Shown piece after piece: positions 61,919 through 64,000 of a stretch of DNA of 64,000 bases. Source of the DNA: Anniella stebbinsi. Its lineage: Eukaryota > Chordata > Lepidosauria > Squamata > Anniellidae. The DNA lies in contig JARDYH010000003.1 of NCBI GenBank assembly GCA_029215795.1, positions 178,138,382-178,202,381 on the forward strand, read 5' to 3'. Positions within the stretch are counted from its first letter, which is position 1; every line of letters starts with the position of its first letter. A program made the translations under genes and the position numbers. Under the pieces are notes generated by a model. It made no database searches, was not told where the DNA came from, and saw only the letters and a list, made by a program, of their open reading frames with translations.

Positions 61919-64000
61919 AAACCGCCTCTCCCTTCGGATCGAGGCGGGGAACACAATGTAAAATACAAAAATCACAAACAATTAATTTTTTTAAAAAACA
62001 AGAGAAAATGCATCATTAAAACATCTTAAAAGTCATCCGGATAGGCCTGCCAGAAGAGAGCAGTCTTCATGACTCTTTTAAATTCATGAAGACTGCTAAT
62101 TTGTCTAATCTCCTCTGGCAGACCATTCCATAGTCTGGGAGCGATGGAAGAGAAGGTCCTCTGGGTAACACTCGCCAGCCTAGTTCTGGCTGGCTTGAGT
62201 AAGTTGTTCCCAGAGGACCTAAGTGTGCGGGGCGGATTGTACGGGAGAAGGCAATCCCGCAGGTAGCCTGGGCCCAAACCATGTAGGGCTTTAAAGGTAA
62301 CAACCAACACTTTATACTTCGCCCGGAAACTGACTGGCAGCCAATGAAGTGATTTTAAAACTGGTGTAATGTGGTCACCCCTAGATGTACCGGTGACCAA
62401 CCTGGCTGCCATATTTTGAACAAGTTGAAGTTTCTGGACTAGGCACAAAGGTAGCCCTATGTACAACGCATTGCAGAAGTCAAGTCTCGAAGTTACCAGC
62501 ACGTGCACTACCATCTTTAGGTCTTCCAACTCTAGGAAGGGGCGCAGCTGGCATATCAGCCGAAGCTGATAGTAGGCACTCCTGGCCGTCGCGTCAATCT
62601 GAGCTGTCATCTGGAGCGACGGATCCAGGAGTACCCCCAAGCTGCGAACACAGTCTTTCAGGGGGGGTGTAACCCCATCCAGAACTGGTTGACACACCTC
62701 CAAACCCAGGTTGGGGCCTTTGACAGCGAGCACCTCCGTCTTGTCTGGATTCAGCTTCAGTTTGTGTTTCCTCATCCAGCCCATTACCGCCTCAAGCATT
62801 CATTCAGAGGAGACACACTATCCTTAGCTGACAATATTGTCAAAGGCATAGAGAAATATATTTGGGTGTCATCAGCGTATTGATAGCACCCCGCCCCATG
62901 CCTCCGGATGATCTCTCCCAGCGTTTTCATGTAAATGTTAAACAGCATTGGGGAAAGGATGGCGCCTTGTGGTACACCACATAGCAACTCCTTTTTTGAA
63001 GAGCAGCTATCCCCAAGCATCACCATCTGGAACCTGCCCAAGAGATAGGATCGGAACCACTGAAGCACAGTGCCCCTGATTCCCAATTCCCCCAGGCGCT
63101 CCAGAAGGATACCATGGTCGATGGTATCGAAAGCCGCTGAGAGGTCCAGGAGTACCAGCAGGGACATACTCCCCCTGTCAATACTAAGGCATAGATCATC
63201 CACTAAGGCGACCAAAGTGGTCTCAACTCCGTATCCTGCCCTGAAGCCGGTTTGAAATGGGTCTAGAAAATCAGTGTCATCCAAGACTGCCTGGAGTTGA
63301 AAGGCAACCGCTCTCTCCATCACCTTGCCCAAAAATGGAAGATTTGATACTGGCCTGTAGTTATTAAGGTCCAGGGGATCCAGGGAGGGCTTTTTTAGAA
63401 GTGGCCTTACCACCGCCTCTTTTAAACATGATGGAAAGCTCCCCTCCCTGAGAGATGCATTAATGATATGTTGTAAATGTGATCTAACTGCATCTCCTCC
63501 CTGGACAACCAGCCAAGAAGGACAGGGATCGAGAGGGCAAGTCCTCCTCCTCACACATCCAAGCAGCTTGTCCACGTCCTCAGTACTCACCAACTGAAAC
63601 TGATCAAGTGTAATCCTACTCGTGGAGTCACTGGACACTCCACTGTCAGCCTCTGCTATAACAATGGCATCTAAGTCGGCTCTTATCTGAGAGATTTTAT
63701 CTGAGAAATGATCGTTAAAGGCATCACAGCGAACTACCGAAGGCTCTAAAATCAGATTCAGGGGAGAAGGTGCCTGGGTTAGACCCCTCACCACCCTGAA
63801 CAGTTCTGCTGGACGTGAATTCGCAGATGCAATGCGTGCAGAGAAAAAAGCTTTCTTCGCTGCACGTATTGCCACCCCATAGAAACGAAGATGTTCTCTA
63901 TGTCGTGTCTTGTCAGATATAAGTCGAGTTTTCCACCATTGGCGCTCCAGTCGTCATCCTTTCCGCTTCAACTCCCTGAGATCTTCAGTATACCAGGGTG
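61917..64000 (-). mobile_element. L2-clade LINE, antisense, runs off the window
   Basis: On the minus strand: linker to reverse transcriptase (from 64000), RT domain, C-terminal domain, ~110-bp 3' region, terminal hairpin CCGCCTC/GAGGCGG (61922-61948) and (AAT)n tail. It is the longest element of this clade here and belongs to a subfamily distinct from the 13.7-kb copy, with a different hairpin and tail. The upstream endonuclease, if present, lies beyond 64000. Confidence 0.9.
62026..64000 (-). pseudogene. L2 ORF2 remnant with one stop and one frameshift
   Basis: Minus strand. A TGA at 63954-63956 interrupts a linker (WYTEDLRELKRKG, stop, RLERQWWKTR). A 363-codon frame (63875-62784) carries NNYRPVSNL at residues 171-179, the catalytic LLDLSAAFDTID at 242-253, GVPQGAILSP at 300-309 and YADDTQIY at 333-340. 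At about 62790-62796 one base is lost, and the frame shifts into 62799-62026, which carries [30 protein letters not shown] and a C-terminal LWNGLPEEIR block. The catalytic residues are intact, but two lesions make it inactive. Confidence 0.92.

Overview
This is eukaryotic intergenic or intronic DNA, most likely from a squamate reptile (a lizard). The evidence is the repeat mix: L2-clade and CR1 non-LTR retrotransposons, MIR/CORE-type SINEs, a SINE with a tRNA-Ala-like head of the kind described as Sauria SINE, and many non-autonomous DNA transposons with terminal inverted repeats. I found no convincing host protein-coding gene, exon, tRNA or rRNA gene. Almost all open reading frames are chance frames in simple repeats, GC-rich transposon interiors or palindromes. 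The only recognisable proteins are broken L2 reverse transcriptases at about 13.67-14.62 kb (+) and 62.03-64.0 kb (-).

Layout. 0-1.8 kb: fragments of a local repeat, a MIR-type SINE and a palindromic MITE. 1.8-4.8 kb: a 3020-bp non-autonomous hAT-like element with a perfect 8-bp target duplication. 5-13.6 kb: MIR SINEs, a 320-bp palindromic hAT dimer, small MITEs, microsatellites, and a 237-bp inverted repeat at 10.4 kb. 13.6-16.1 kb: a truncated L2, then MITEs and a tRNA-derived SINE. 19.6-20.4 kb: a very GC-rich hAT with a perfect 8-bp duplication. 22.5-33.6 kb: three full and one diverged copy of a ~515-bp TIR family over the wider region, one of them split by an L2; two more hAT dimers; a SINE split by another repeat; and a palindrome at 29.26-29.67 kb with about 145 bp of perfectly matching outer arms. 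34.5-37.5 kb: a four-level nest, in which a local repeat is split by a TIR element, which is split by a solo LTR, which holds a CR1, a GCGC-rich MITE and a hAT dimer. 37.7-43.2 kb: more TIR elements and an AT-rich 298-bp palindrome. 44.3-45.0 kb: tandem duplications. 48.4 kb: a 417-bp hAT inserted in an L2 tail. 51.2-52.6 kb: a second, damaged copy of the 3-kb hAT. 56.6-58.5 kb: a GC-rich element built from three 128-bp hairpin units, then a solo LTR with a 5-bp duplication. 59.0-64.0 kb: MITEs, a hAT monomer and a long antisense L2 that runs off the window.

How it fits together. No pathway is encoded. The story is one of layered insertion: L2 enzymes probably moved the MIR-type SINEs, while absent autonomous hAT and perhaps Harbinger transposases moved the MITEs. 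The strongest unusual signals are the palindromic hAT dimer family, the nested block at 34.9-37.5 kb with a consistent length budget, the large near-perfect inverted repeats, the hairpin-bearing GC-rich elements, and the base-paired 3' hairpins of the L2 copies. Family labels such as hAT-D or MITE-T are local to this report. Class assignments rest on terminal motifs and target duplications read by eye, not on database searches.
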